Shown: in pieces, positions 56,934 to 64,000 of the stretch
Layout: each line of letters opens with the position of its first letter
Position numbering within the stretch: position 1 is the first letter of the stretch
Assembly (NCBI GenBank): GCA_900317955.1
Contig: ONIP01000002.1
Coordinates: 52,526 to 116,525 of the forward strand
Length of the DNA: 64,000 nt
Origin: an uncultured Bacteroidales bacterium
GTDB lineage: Bacteria; Bacteroidota; Bacteroidia; Bacteroidales; P3
Reading direction: 5' to 3'
Translations under genes and position numbers: made by a program
The notes under the pieces: model-generated
Databases searched by the model: none
Seen by the model: the letters and a program-made list of their open reading frames with translations, nothing else
What the model was told of the DNA's origin: nothing

Positions 56934-58496
56934 TTAATCCTGAACGGGGCGTACAGAGATCCCGTAGCGGCGATAGTTGTTGTACGTCGCGATGAGTTCG
57001 TTGCTGAAGAAGATCATGCTGTACGCGTATTGTTCAAGGATGGGCGTGGACGACCAATATTCGCCGCCAGAGCCCACTTGGCCGACATTCGTGCCGAAGC
57101 GGATGCCCGCAGCAGGCAGGAATACCGCACCGGCGGATTCCATCTGCGCCCACTGTGTGAGGGTGTAACTATTGCGTGTCCAATCAGGATAGTTGTTTGC
57201 ATCATACGTGGCGAATCCCGCTGTGAACGAACAACCCGAAGGCAGTGTCCAGCTGTCGGGCAGGATAATCAGTCCACCCACTCCGTTGATGTTGCCCGTG
57301 CCCCATTTGGCGGAAGCATTGGTTCGGTTGTTAAGGAGATATGTCCATTCTGACCGCGTAAGCGTACGCCACTGGTAGACGGCGTTGCCGCCGTTGCTGA
57401 TGGCGTTACTGCCCCAGTCAACGAAAGTGCTGTAGTCTGAATAACTGGTGGTGACCAATGTGGGATTGCCGCCCGTGCCCCAGCCGAAGAGGTCAATCCA
57501 GCCGCTGTAGGTGGAGCTGATATTGCCGTTGTCTGCACCTACATAGTCCCATTGATGCTCTGCGAAACGCCAAGTGTTGGTACTCACCTGGTATTGCAAG
57601 TTGCCCTGCGAGAAGTGCACTTGCTGCGTACCACTCACCGAAAACGCCCCTGGCAACACGCCATTTGCCCACCCTTCCAACTCTTCCACCGTCAAGTTCA
57701 CCTGAGCCATCCTATTGTGTGGAAGCGATGTATGCTTCTCAAACGTGGCATACTGACCATTGGTGGAGTAGAGCGTGATGGTCACATCGTCTTCATCCGC
57801 AAACTCGGGTGCAATAATGTAATAGACGTAGGTATCCCTGTCTCCACGACCAATTGTAGGTCTGTTTGCTGAAGGGAATTCCAACGTCACATCGTTGTAT
57901 GCAGATGTCGATTCGGGTATCTCCACATTATCATTCTCACTGCTACCAGTCACTGTGGCATTGCCCTGTCCGCTGAGGAAGGCATGGTCCGCCGTCACTT
58001 CAATTCTGTCAAGAACGAAATCTTCATTCATCCGATTGCTAATAACTACCTTTATCAGCGAACAGAGGTTGTGGAAGGTCAACGACTCGTTGGACGAATA
58101 GGCACCCATCGGCACCTTCACCTTCTGGTCGCCACGACTGTCCACTTCGTACTGTTGCTCTCTTGGCAGAGTGACAGCTATCGTGTTGCCGCTTGAAATG
58201 TCCACATTCCCCACGATGTCGGCGGGATAGATGGCGCGGTAATGGTTGCTCTCCACCACATCGGTTATCTGTGCCGATGAGCCCAAAGCCGCACTGGTGG
58301 TACAGGTCTGGTTATTGACCCGTATCAGGTCGTTGTTGTGCCAGCAGGGGGTCAGATTGTCAATATACACCTTTGCATCCCTGCCGTTGTCGATATTGGC
58401 ACCCAAAGTAACTGTGCCGTATTCTCTCTTGCAGCCCGTCGCCAGCACTACGACAGCCATCAAGCTAATCATCATTGTTGTATGTATTCTCTTCAT
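56934..58496 (-). CDS. Fimbrillin-like lipoprotein with C-terminal FISUMP domain
   Basis: 520 residues with lipobox VLATGC (Cys22). Residues 30-285 resemble the fimbrillin (FimA/Mfa-like) N-terminal domain: RAIYPADIVGNVDISSG, SLTFHNLCSLIKVVISN, YYIIAPEF. The C-terminal 230 residues are a FISUMP domain with VHFSQGNLQYQVSTNTWRF, SGWIDLFGWGTGGNP, WRTLTRSEWTYLL and EYWSSTP ... ISVRPVQD, homologous to the entire mature protein at 501-1271. Fimbrillin-like lipoproteins are surface filament subunits; the added domain may be a tip or ligand-binding module. A small ORF lies 38 bases upstream. Confidence 0.82.
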   Translation of the reverse strand: MKRIHTTMMISLMAVVVLATGCKREYGTVTLGANIDNGRDAKVYIDNLTPCWHNNDLIRVNNQTCTTSAALGSSAQITDVVESNHYRAIYPADIVGNVDISSGNTIAVTLPREQQYEVDSRGDQKVKVPMGAYSSNESLTFHNLCSLIKVVISNRMNEDFVLDRIEVTADHAFLSGQGNATVTGSSENDNVEIPESTSAYNDVTLEFPSANRPTIGRGDRDTYVYYIIAPEFADEDDVTITLYSTNGQYATFEKHTSLPHNRMAQVNLTVEELEGWANGVLPGAFSVSGTQQVHFSQGNLQYQVSTNTWRFAEHQWDYVGADNGNISSTYSGWIDLFGWGTGGNPTLVTTSYSDYSTFVDWGSNAISNGGNAVYQWRTLTRSEWTYLLNNRTNASAKWGTGNINGVGGLIILPDSWTLPSGCSFTAGFATYDANNYPDWTRNSYTLTQWAQMESAGAVFLPAAGIRFGTNVGQVGSGGEYWSSTPILEQYAYSMIFFSNELIATYNNYRRYGISVRPVQD

Positions 58497-58498
58497 AA

Positions 58499-58535
58499 GT
58501 TCTTAATTTTTAATTCTTGATTTTTAATTTTCATT
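58499..58535. repeat. Word tract ttaattttt/cttgattttt
   Basis: Iterated ttaattttt and cttgattttt words fill the 38-base spacer between the lipoprotein and the small upstream ORF. Similar words appear in the macroglobulin-like gene at 22765-22815. Confidence 0.45.
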
Positions 58536-58747
58536 TACCATCTTTCTAATTCAAACGAGGTAGTGGAATTACCTCCATTGTAGTTCCAGTCGCTTTGCTC
58601 AAAGAGACTTGAGTGACTGCCAGGTGTGCCATCATCCCAAGTCATCGGTTCAAAACGGAATGTGGACATGCCTAATCCCATCTCCACGACAAAACTTACA
58701 GTTTTAATTCTTGGAGGACTGTAAACCTCCTTGCGTTCTCGATTCAT
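58535..58747 (-). CDS. Small protein upstream of the fimbrillin/FISUMP lipoprotein
   Basis: 70 residues: a charged start (MNRERKEVYSPPRIKTVSF), a VVEMGLGMS core, and an acidic, aromatic C-terminus rich in Gly/Asn/Trp (FEPMTWDDGTPGSH; WNYNGGNST). No signal peptide. Small Bacteroidales proteins with a Y-x-P-P-x-hydrophobic / F-x-V-E-x-G-x-x-x-S pattern are often seen just before fimbrillin-like genes, and this has that pattern, but I know no established function. The coding potential is supported by context and by a promoter with a long leader upstream. It could be a leader peptide or a small exported protein. Confidence 0.6.
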   Translation of the reverse strand: MNRERKEVYSPPRIKTVSFVVEMGLGMSTFRFEPMTWDDGTPGSHSSLFEQSDWNYNGGNSTTSFELERW

Positions 58748-59082
58748 AGCAATAGCTATTAGTTATTGCCTACTCTATAAAACAGTTTTCGGCTTCCCTG
58801 CCTGAGCCGGAAGCCGATATTCTCAAAATAAGGGGGGCATAAAGAAAGGCGTTTCCTTTCGTTTGAACTGCTTATTTTTGAATCAGGTGTCTGGAAATAC
58901 CTTTGAACCAAATAAGTACTACGAAAATCCACGCCCCTTGGCGTGAACTATCTGCAATCTTATTCTCGGTTCGATAAGTTTTCCAGACTTCGATTCAAGA
59001 GAATAAAAGCGTCAAGCTCAGTTGTTTATGTATTTAATTTTCTTTTCTTACATATTCATGTATTCATTTCTGTTTAACACTG
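58748..59082 (-). promoter_or_regulatory. Long structured leader of the small ORF/lipoprotein genes
   Basis: About 335 bases separate the -7 element at 59083-59090 from the small ORF, with no other gene. On the minus strand it contains cacgcc-aagg-ggcgtg (a short perfect hairpin), a pair of related words around tctggaaaa/tttccagac, and a final 9-bp stem TCGGCTTCC/GGAAGCCGA at 58797-58824. Possible riboswitch or attenuator; no known class is recognised. Confidence 0.45.
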
Positions 59083-59090
59083 CAAAGATA
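59083..59090 (-). promoter_or_regulatory. -7 promoter of the small ORF/lipoprotein unit (TATCTTTG)
   Basis: Minus-strand TATCTTTGCA, a perfect TAnnTTTG match, 336 bases before the small ORF. No intervening gene, implying a long 5' leader. Confidence 0.6.
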
Positions 59091-59190
59091 CAACTTTTTT
59101 CTCACATGGCATCTTTTTGTTCATAAGGTTTAAAGTTATTAAGGTGAACTTACCTTTAAAACCTTTTAAACTTTCAACCTTTCAAACCTT

Positions 59191-60225
59191 TTATCCCTTG
59201 TAGTCCCCGCGGTCTACTACGGTCTCATAGCCCGTCTTCCGAATGCGGTGTTCTGTGCAGGCGCGGCACTCTGCGGCCTCTTCCCCTGTGCATATTTTGT
59301 TGTCATAGATAGCGTAATCCTTGCGGTGCATCTTCGGTGACAAATTCGGCATTACTACATTGGCACCGAAACGAATACCCAACTCTCTTCCCTGCGGATG
59401 TAAAGTACCGAGTGCCGTGGTGGCAGGCAACAGCACATGCGGATGCAACAGCCGTATCAACGCCAACAGCCTCAAAGTGGTCTCCACTTTACCATTTGGA
59501 AACCCCTCGAAGGGAGTGTTATGCGTCGACACAAACGGACCAATGCCCACCATCTGCGGCTGGAAAGAACGTATCAACTGAAGGTCTGCATACAACGTAT
59601 CGACGGTCTGGTAAGGCGACCCGACCATGAACCCACAGCCCACCTGATATCCTATCTCTTTCAAAGCATAGAGACAATCTATGCGATGTTGCCAAGACAT
59701 CTCGGCGGGATGCAGTTTTCCGTAATGCTCTGCGTCGGCGGTCTCATGCCTCAGCAGATACCGGTTTGCACCCGCGTCAAACAATGCCTGATAACTCTCC
59801 CGACTCCTTTCGCCCAGCGACAGCGTGATAGCGCAGTCGGGGTACTTCTGCCGCACCGTCGACACAATGCGGCACATCCGCTCGTCGGTAAACCAGCCGT
59901 CTTCCCCACCTTGCATTACAAAGGTGCGGAAACCCAAACCATAACCAGACTCGCAGCACTCATATATCTCCTCCTCTGTAAGACGGTAGCGGACGGCCTC
60001 CTTGTTGCTGCGCCGCAGCCCGCAATACAGGCAATCATTCTTGCAATAGCTGGACAACTCTATCAGTCCCCGCATAAAAATTTTGTTGCCATACACATCA
60101 TCCGCCACACCACGTGCCGCCTGTCTCAAATACTCCACACTCGCCGAGTTGTCGGTAGTAAGTATCAACTCCAACTCTTCACGAGTAATATCACGCCGTT
60201 CCTTTATCCTGTCAATAATATTCAT
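59191..60225 (-). CDS. hydE: [FeFe]-hydrogenase maturation radical SAM protein HydE
   Basis: 344 residues. The SAM-cluster motif is C61-KND-C65-LY-C68 in SSYCKNDCLYCGLRR. FVMQGGEDGWF, NRYLLRHETAD and GFMVGSPYQT are typical HydE blocks, distinguishing it from BioB; the late MPNLSPKMHRKDYAIYDNK is also family-specific. A C-terminal Cys pair (ECRACTEHR) is present. HydE helps build the dithiomethylamine-bearing H-cluster of [FeFe] hydrogenase. HydF, HydG and the hydrogenase are not in the window, so this is an isolated maturase gene. It lies 92 bases after the HMA-protein gene with a repeat tract between. Confidence 0.88.
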   Translation of the reverse strand: MNIIDRIKERRDITREELELILTTDNSASVEYLRQAARGVADDVYGNKIFMRGLIELSSYCKNDCLYCGLRRSNKEAVRYRLTEEEIYECCESGYGLGFRTFVMQGGEDGWFTDERMCRIVSTVRQKYPDCAITLSLGERSRESYQALFDAGANRYLLRHETADAEHYGKLHPAEMSWQHRIDCLYALKEIGYQVGCGFMVGSPYQTVDTLYADLQLIRSFQPQMVGIGPFVSTHNTPFEGFPNGKVETTLRLLALIRLLHPHVLLPATTALGTLHPQGRELGIRFGANVVMPNLSPKMHRKDYAIYDNKICTGEEAAECRACTEHRIRKTGYETVVDRGDYKG

Positions 60226-60239
60226 ACAAACCTAATTTA

Positions 60240-60316
60240 AAGGGATTAAAAAGTGATTGTATCTATTAGTAATTTGATTAACGAATTAAGACTAACGCAT
60301 AAACGAATTAACGCAT
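60240..60316. repeat. Word-repeat tract between hydE and the HMA gene
   Basis: Iterated gattaacgaattaa, gactaacgca and acgaattaacgca words, inverted relatives of the gttaattcg family. Confidence 0.55.
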
Positions 60317-60637
60317 TCAACCTTTTTTCTCTACCGGCTGGTCGCTAACCACCTTCACCTCGTATCCAATCTTGGCAAAGGCAGCCTTCAGCTTCTCCAC
60401 ATCCGTCTTGGCGGGATTATAGGTAATAGTCACCTGCTGCTTCTCCAGACTGGTAACAATTTTTTTCACACCCGGCTCAAAGCGGATGTTCTCCTTGATT
60501 TTCTTCTCGCAGTTCTGACAGTGCATCTCAGGCGTGGTGGTAACCACCAGCACTCTCATTTCCTTTTTGCCACCCGTATGGGCAGAAACTCCAATGGCAA
60601 CAAACAATGCCATCATTATCATCAAAAAACGTTTCAT
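60317..60637 (-). CDS. Periplasmic heavy-metal-associated (HMA) domain protein
   Basis: 106 residues: signal peptide MKRFLMIMMALFVAIGVSAH and one HMA (CopZ/MerP-like) domain with the metal-binding Cys40-Gln-Asn-Cys43 in MHCQNCEKKIKENI, followed by the beta-alpha-beta pattern (VTSLEKQQVTITYNPAKTDVEKLKAAFAKIGYEVKVV). It should bind copper or a similar soft metal in the periplasm. The order Cys-rich protein, TonB-dependent receptor, HMA protein on one strand suggests one metal-handling unit. Confidence 0.88.
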   Translation of the reverse strand: MKRFLMIMMALFVAIGVSAHTGGKKEMRVLVVTTTPEMHCQNCEKKIKENIRFEPGVKKIVTSLEKQQVTITYNPAKTDVEKLKAAFAKIGYEVKVVSDQPVEKKG

Positions 60638-60654
60638 AACATTTTAAATTATTT

Positions 60655-60720
60655 AATTGTTTGAGTGTTTTTACTCAAGCATTAACACATTCAAGCATTC
60701 AGGCATTCATGCAATAATTT
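60655..60720. repeat. Word-repeat tract between the HMA and TonB-receptor genes
   Basis: gtttgagtgtttt, then the inverse tttactcaagcatt, acattcaagcattc and aggcattcatgc. Same words as 21826-21925 and 26235-26370. Ends at the stop of the receptor gene. Confidence 0.6.
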
Positions 60721-62722
60721 ACAGATTCACTCTAACTCCTGCGTACCCCATGATGCCGTGCACAGGTCCCCAAATCATCGTAGGTTCAAACGTGCTGCTC
60801 CAAGGGTCAGAAGCATTCAGTACCGGTACAGGCTGACGGTAATTGGTCAGGTTTTCCCCTCCCACATACACCGACACATGTCTGTATCTTCTTGTCACCT
60901 GAACATTCAACTGTGGGTAAGCGGGGAAACGCTCATCCCACGACATTGTGCCGTCTGCCATCTGATAAGGCTTTGGCATACGTCCGCCGCCATTCAGTTG
61001 TAACGTCACATCCACCTGTATCAATCCCATATAAGGCTTCCACGCCACAGTTAGCAACCCTTTATACCGCGAAGTCAACGGTTTCTCCATCAACTCTCCT
61101 CCGTAGGTGCAACGCACATCATTGTAACGAAATGCCGCCATCAGTTCCAGCTCCTCGTCAAAGTCTATCAACCCATCCACCTGTGCCGTGTGTGAGAACG
61201 ACTTTCCTTCCAACATGCCAATGGCTATCTGCGTGGGGTCACTATCGTAGTCCACAACCAATTGATTCTCAAAAATAGTATAGTAATACTCGGCATTCAG
61301 TTTCAGCGTCTGCTCGCCAACGGGGATATAAAACGCCGCCGAAACGCCGCCGTTCCAGGCTTCCTCCATTCTCAATCCGTCCTTCACACTCACCTCCCGA
61401 CCGGAAGCCAGCAGGTAATGGTTCTCAGCCCACGCGTGGGGCGAACGGTAGCCCTTGCCCGCCGACAGGCGCAAGGTAACCGCGTCAGACGCCATCCATT
61501 TCACATGCAGTCGCGGTGTAACAAAAGCCCCGTAAAGGCTGTTCCTGTCCACCCTCAGCCCTGCCATCACCGTCAGCCGGTGTGACGGCTTATAAGTGTA
61601 TTCAGCATACGCTCCCGGAACCGTCTCCGGCTGCTGGCCTATCAAAAGGTAACAACCCTCAGCACCCTCCGTCACCCGTATCGGCCTCACCCGCTCGTCT
61701 TTCCCCTGCATCAGGAGGCTGAACCCTGCCGAGAGATGGTGACGGTCGTTGAACTCATGTTCCAGCATCAACCGCGAATATAGGTCCCTGTTTTTGGTGG
61801 AGTAGGTTCGTCTACCAAACTCCCCATCCAGGTTATACAAGCTTCCCGTGGCCATCAAAGCCACGTTGGTGTTATGCTCATAGTCCAGCAACACGGCGTG
61901 TTTCATATAAGCCTCGTAGCGGTCGGCATCCAGCTTCACGCGGAAAGGGTTCTCAGTAAAATCGGGCATCTGGCCTCCTTCGCGCTCTTCACGCATCACG
62001 CCAATGCCTCCGTGAAAGATATACCGTCCGTTCATATATTTCCAACGGTTTTGCACATGCCATTGTCCGATGGCTGGCGAGTCGTGCCAGCCGTCCTTGT
62101 TCATGTCATGGTGCAGCCAGTCCTTCTCGCCATGCAGCAACAACTCTGTACTCAGATGTTCATTCAAATGCAGGTTCGCCACCGTATTTCCTTCGGTCTT
62201 CAGTCGGCTGTCGGTATACAGATTTATGTCCACGCCCTGCTCCTTGTCAGGTTTTAGGTACTCCACATCTATCTGTCCCGTAATGCTTTGAAATCCACTC
62301 TTCACACTCGATGCACCTTTACTCACCGATATTCTGTTCATCCAAGCCCCTGGCACATAGTTCAACTCGTATGGTGTCGACGCCCCTGCAAAGCAAGGCA
62401 GATTTTCTATCAACATCTGCACATACTGGCCGCTCAGACCCAGCAACTTGATTTGCCGTGCACCCACAGCGGCATCGCTATAGTTCACATCCACACTCGG
62501 ATTGGCCACAAAACTCTCACCCAAATTGCAGCATGCTGCACGAAACAGCACCTCCTGCCCCATCTTCTGCCCATTCTCGGCACCTCCCAAGCGCGACAAC
62601 CCCGTCGACTTCGACTTTATACTTACCGCAGTCAACGTCTTTCTCTGCACAGTATCCCCTTGCTGAGCTTGCGCACTCAACAAAAGGTTGCTCATTATAA
62701 TCAAAACAACGATTTTCTTCAT
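60719..62722 (-). CDS. TonB-dependent receptor, probably metal-related
   Basis: 667 residues with signal peptide MKKIVVLIIMSNLLLSAQAQ. The plug follows at once, without a carboxypeptidase-like domain: LTAVSIKSKSTGLSRL, VFRAACCNLGESFVANPSVDVNYSDAAVGARQIKLLGLSGQYVQMLIENLPC, then VSKGASSVKSGFQSITGQIDVEYLKP. The barrel ends in a strand with HGIMGYAGVRVNL. The CC pair in the plug and the small size are typical of receptors found with HMA proteins and Cys-rich peptides. Copper or another soft metal is the likely substrate, from context. Coding strand G-rich. Confidence 0.87.
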   Translation of the reverse strand: MKKIVVLIIMSNLLLSAQAQQGDTVQRKTLTAVSIKSKSTGLSRLGGAENGQKMGQEVLFRAACCNLGESFVANPSVDVNYSDAAVGARQIKLLGLSGQYVQMLIENLPCFAGASTPYELNYVPGAWMNRISVSKGASSVKSGFQSITGQIDVEYLKPDKEQGVDINLYTDSRLKTEGNTVANLHLNEHLSTELLLHGEKDWLHHDMNKDGWHDSPAIGQWHVQNRWKYMNGRYIFHGGIGVMREEREGGQMPDFTENPFRVKLDADRYEAYMKHAVLLDYEHNTNVALMATGSLYNLDGEFGRRTYSTKNRDLYSRLMLEHEFNDRHHLSAGFSLLMQGKDERVRPIRVTEGAEGCYLLIGQQPETVPGAYAEYTYKPSHRLTVMAGLRVDRNSLYGAFVTPRLHVKWMASDAVTLRLSAGKGYRSPHAWAENHYLLASGREVSVKDGLRMEEAWNGGVSAAFYIPVGEQTLKLNAEYYYTIFENQLVVDYDSDPTQIAIGMLEGKSFSHTAQVDGLIDFDEELELMAAFRYNDVRCTYGGELMEKPLTSRYKGLLTVAWKPYMGLIQVDVTLQLNGGGRMPKPYQMADGTMSWDERFPAYPQLNVQVTRRYRHVSVYVGGENLTNYRQPVPVLNASDPWSSTFEPTMIWGPVHGIMGYAGVRVNL

Positions 62723-62734
62723 AGTTAAAAAAGT

Positions 62735-62862
62735 TTTGAATGTGTTTTTGAATGTGTTAACGTGTTAATGTGTTAACGTGTTAGTCCTTGGCGCTTCAAA
62801 ATCGATTAACGAATTAACACGTTTACGAATTAACGAATTCAAAAGATTTACGAATTCAAACT
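62735..62862. repeat. Dispersed word-repeat element upstream of the TonB receptor
   Basis: Iterated gaatgtgtt, aacgtgtt and ttaatgtgtt words, the core ttagtccttggcgcttcaaaa, then inverted acgaattaac words. The core matches the element at 25984-26166 (ttagtccttggcgcatcaaaa) with one difference. Confidence 0.7.
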
Positions 62863-63218
62863 CTCATAACTATGTGATGTCGCCAATCCAGTGGCGGGCC
62901 GGTATCTACAATGGCAGCCTCGAGTGTTTTACGTTCATCGCTCCAACAAACAGAATCCACCATACTCCAGACAACAGCACACGGCACAACGACGCAATCT
63001 ACCAACTGCACATTCTGCTGCAACTCTGCCGCAGACACATGCAAAACCTTTACCGTCATACAGCTACTGCCCTTGCAGCAGCTATCGCACGATGGCGACA
63101 CAAGACTTACATGTCCCGTACAAGAACACTTCTGCCATCCGATGCCTCCTGCACCAAACAACAGCAGCATCAGCACAGAACAAGTAACCATTATGCACGA
63201 TAGATTCTTCACTGCCAT
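62856..63218 (-). CDS. Cys-rich exported protein of the HYC_CC_PP type
   Basis: 120 residues from the ATG at 63218, giving MAVKNLSCIMVTCSVLMLLLFGAGGIGW as a signal or anchor segment; an earlier in-frame start adds only a poor N-terminus. Mature part: QKCSCTGHVSLVSPSCDSCCKGSSCMTVKVLHVSAAELQQ, a cluster of seven Cys followed by a hydrophobic-rich tail. It resembles small Bacteroidota proteins (HYC_CC_PP-like) encoded next to metal-related TonB receptors. A role in metal binding is probable but unproven. First gene of the metal trio. Confidence 0.65.
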   Translation of the reverse strand: MAVKNLSCIMVTCSVLMLLLFGAGGIGWQKCSCTGHVSLVSPSCDSCCKGSSCMTVKVLHVSAAELQQNVQLVDCVVVPCAVVWSMVDSVCWSDERKTLEAAIVDTGPPLDWRHHIVMRV

Positions 63219-63292
63219 AAATAAATCACACCAAAAAACGTCATCCCCCATTATTTTATTGTGCCAACCCAAAAATAAACCTTCCTATAGAT

Positions 63293-64000
63293 TCAACCTC
63301 GAAGTGCAACACTGTTGTGCAAAGATAGTAAGAATTTTTGTTTCGGGGAAGAATAATCCAAATCTTTTCTAGGGCGAAGGTTTAGTTCAGTCTGGACAAA
63401 GAGGATGAAGTCGTCTGAAAGTGAAGAGAAATCGGTGTCTTTGGGGATGTATTGCCGGATAAGCTTGTTGGTGTTCTCGATTAGCCCCTTTTCCCACGAG
63501 GAGTAAGGGTGAGTGAAATAGACCTTGGTGTGCAGCATTTTTGCAATGTACTTGTGTTCAGCGAACTCGGTACCATTGTCGGTGGTGATGGAAAGGACAT
63601 GACGCTCGAAAGGCCGGAGCAACTGGACTACGACCTTGGCCACAGCCTTTGCGTTCTTTCCCTTAGGGGACTTTGCCATGAGCATCTTCTTTGTGGTGCG
63701 CTCCACGAGGGTGATAATGGCTCCTTTGCCGTCCTTGCCGACGATGGTGTCCAGTTCCCAGTCGCCGAAACGTGATTTGGAATCCACCACAGCAGGGCGT
63801 TCGTCAATGCTCACACGGTCTTTGATAGGGATACGCGAACTCACAGGCTTCTTGCGATGCTTGAGGTGATGCGGCAGGTAGGTGTAGAGAATTCCTCCAC
63901 GTTCCTTGTCCCGCCTGATAATGTGGTAAATCCACTCAATCGATACACACGTCTTTCCCTCGCGTTTTCTGACACCGACAATAGTCTCCGGCGACCAATG
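63293..64000 (-). mobile_element. IS30-family transposase, 5' part outside the window
   Basis: The frame is open to the window edge: 235 residues are visible. The DDE core shows FGDWELDTIVGKDGKGAIITLVERTTKKM (first Asp), SITTDNGTEFAEH (second Asp) and YSSWEKGLIENTNKLIRQYIPK (Glu), with the upstream HWSPETIVGVRKREGK and WIYHIIRRDKERGGILYTYLPHH blocks typical of IS30. The insert ends near 63290, where aacctcgaagtgcaacac may be part of the terminal inverted repeat. It lies next to the metal cluster. The left end and the target duplication cannot be seen. Confidence 0.9.

Overview
The window reads as a chromosomal segment of an anaerobic Bacteroidota bacterium, most likely of the order Bacteroidales. 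Four things support this: type IX secretion (T9SS) cargo with C-terminal sorting domains and a PorQ-like T9SS protein; several Bacteroidota-type -7 promoter elements (TAnnTTTG) in front of genes; SusC-free TonB-type receptors, fimbrillin-like and FISUMP-domain lipoproteins; and fermentative or anaerobic enzymes (lysine 2,3-aminomutase, 3,5-diaminohexanoate dehydrogenase, a pyrophosphate-type phosphofructokinase, the [FeFe]-hydrogenase maturase HydE). No rRNA, CRISPR array or prophage was seen. One tRNA-Arg(ACG) is present, and an IS30-type transposase runs off the right edge.

Layout. 1-2 kb: the end of a membrane protein, a secreted FISUMP-domain protein and an IspD/TarI-type cytidylyltransferase. 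2-4.2 kb (minus): a T9SS-exported IgGFc-binding-like protein. 4.3-8.6 kb (plus): a compact four-gene phosphonate operon made of a PEP mutase fused to a nucleotidyltransferase, phosphonopyruvate decarboxylase, a phosphonoacetaldehyde-reductase-like Fe-ADH and a LicD-family transferase. This predicts hydroxyethylphosphonate made, CMP-activated and attached to a surface glycan. 8.9-19.7 kb (minus): EnvC-like protein, PPi-PFK, an unknown secreted protein, lipoate ligase, PorQ, KamA, a TonB-type receptor and Kdd. 19.9-25.9 kb: a 2,024-residue alpha-2-macroglobulin-like protein. 26.4-33.9 kb: a six-gene minus-strand operon with an Omp28-like protein, two C10 (streptopain-like) proteases with T9SS tails, and three small lipoproteins. 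Two of these are paralogues flanking the protease pair.

34-42 kb: tRNA-Arg with terminator, hairpin repeats, a GNAT acetyltransferase, an outer-membrane barrel overlapping an ECF sigma factor, a GT2 glycosyltransferase divergent from tgt, and a second large gliding-type T9SS protein. 42.4-45.2 kb: housekeeping genes rdgB, a BFN-type nuclease-like protein, punA and a HAD phosphatase. 45.2-56 kb: a GH29 fucosidase divergent from a GroES-like gene across a perfect palindrome that carries both promoters, then alaS, a GWxTD protein, an LpxL-type acyltransferase, a GT2, gltX and an OmpH-like protein. 56-56.9 kb: a repeat-only region with a 59-nt palindrome, a symmetric REPIN-like element and a direct-repeat pair. 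57-63.2 kb (minus): a fimbrillin/FISUMP lipoprotein preceded by a small ORF and a long leader, HydE, and a metal-handling trio (HMA protein, TonB receptor, Cys-rich peptide).

Two themes stand out. First, the phosphonate operon looks like a self-contained system for decorating the cell surface. Second, the intergenic DNA is full of several families of short-word repeats (for example iterated gttaattcg, gcttgatt and gtccgac words) and structured hairpin elements. In the macroglobulin-like gene similar words appear to have entered the coding sequence in frame.
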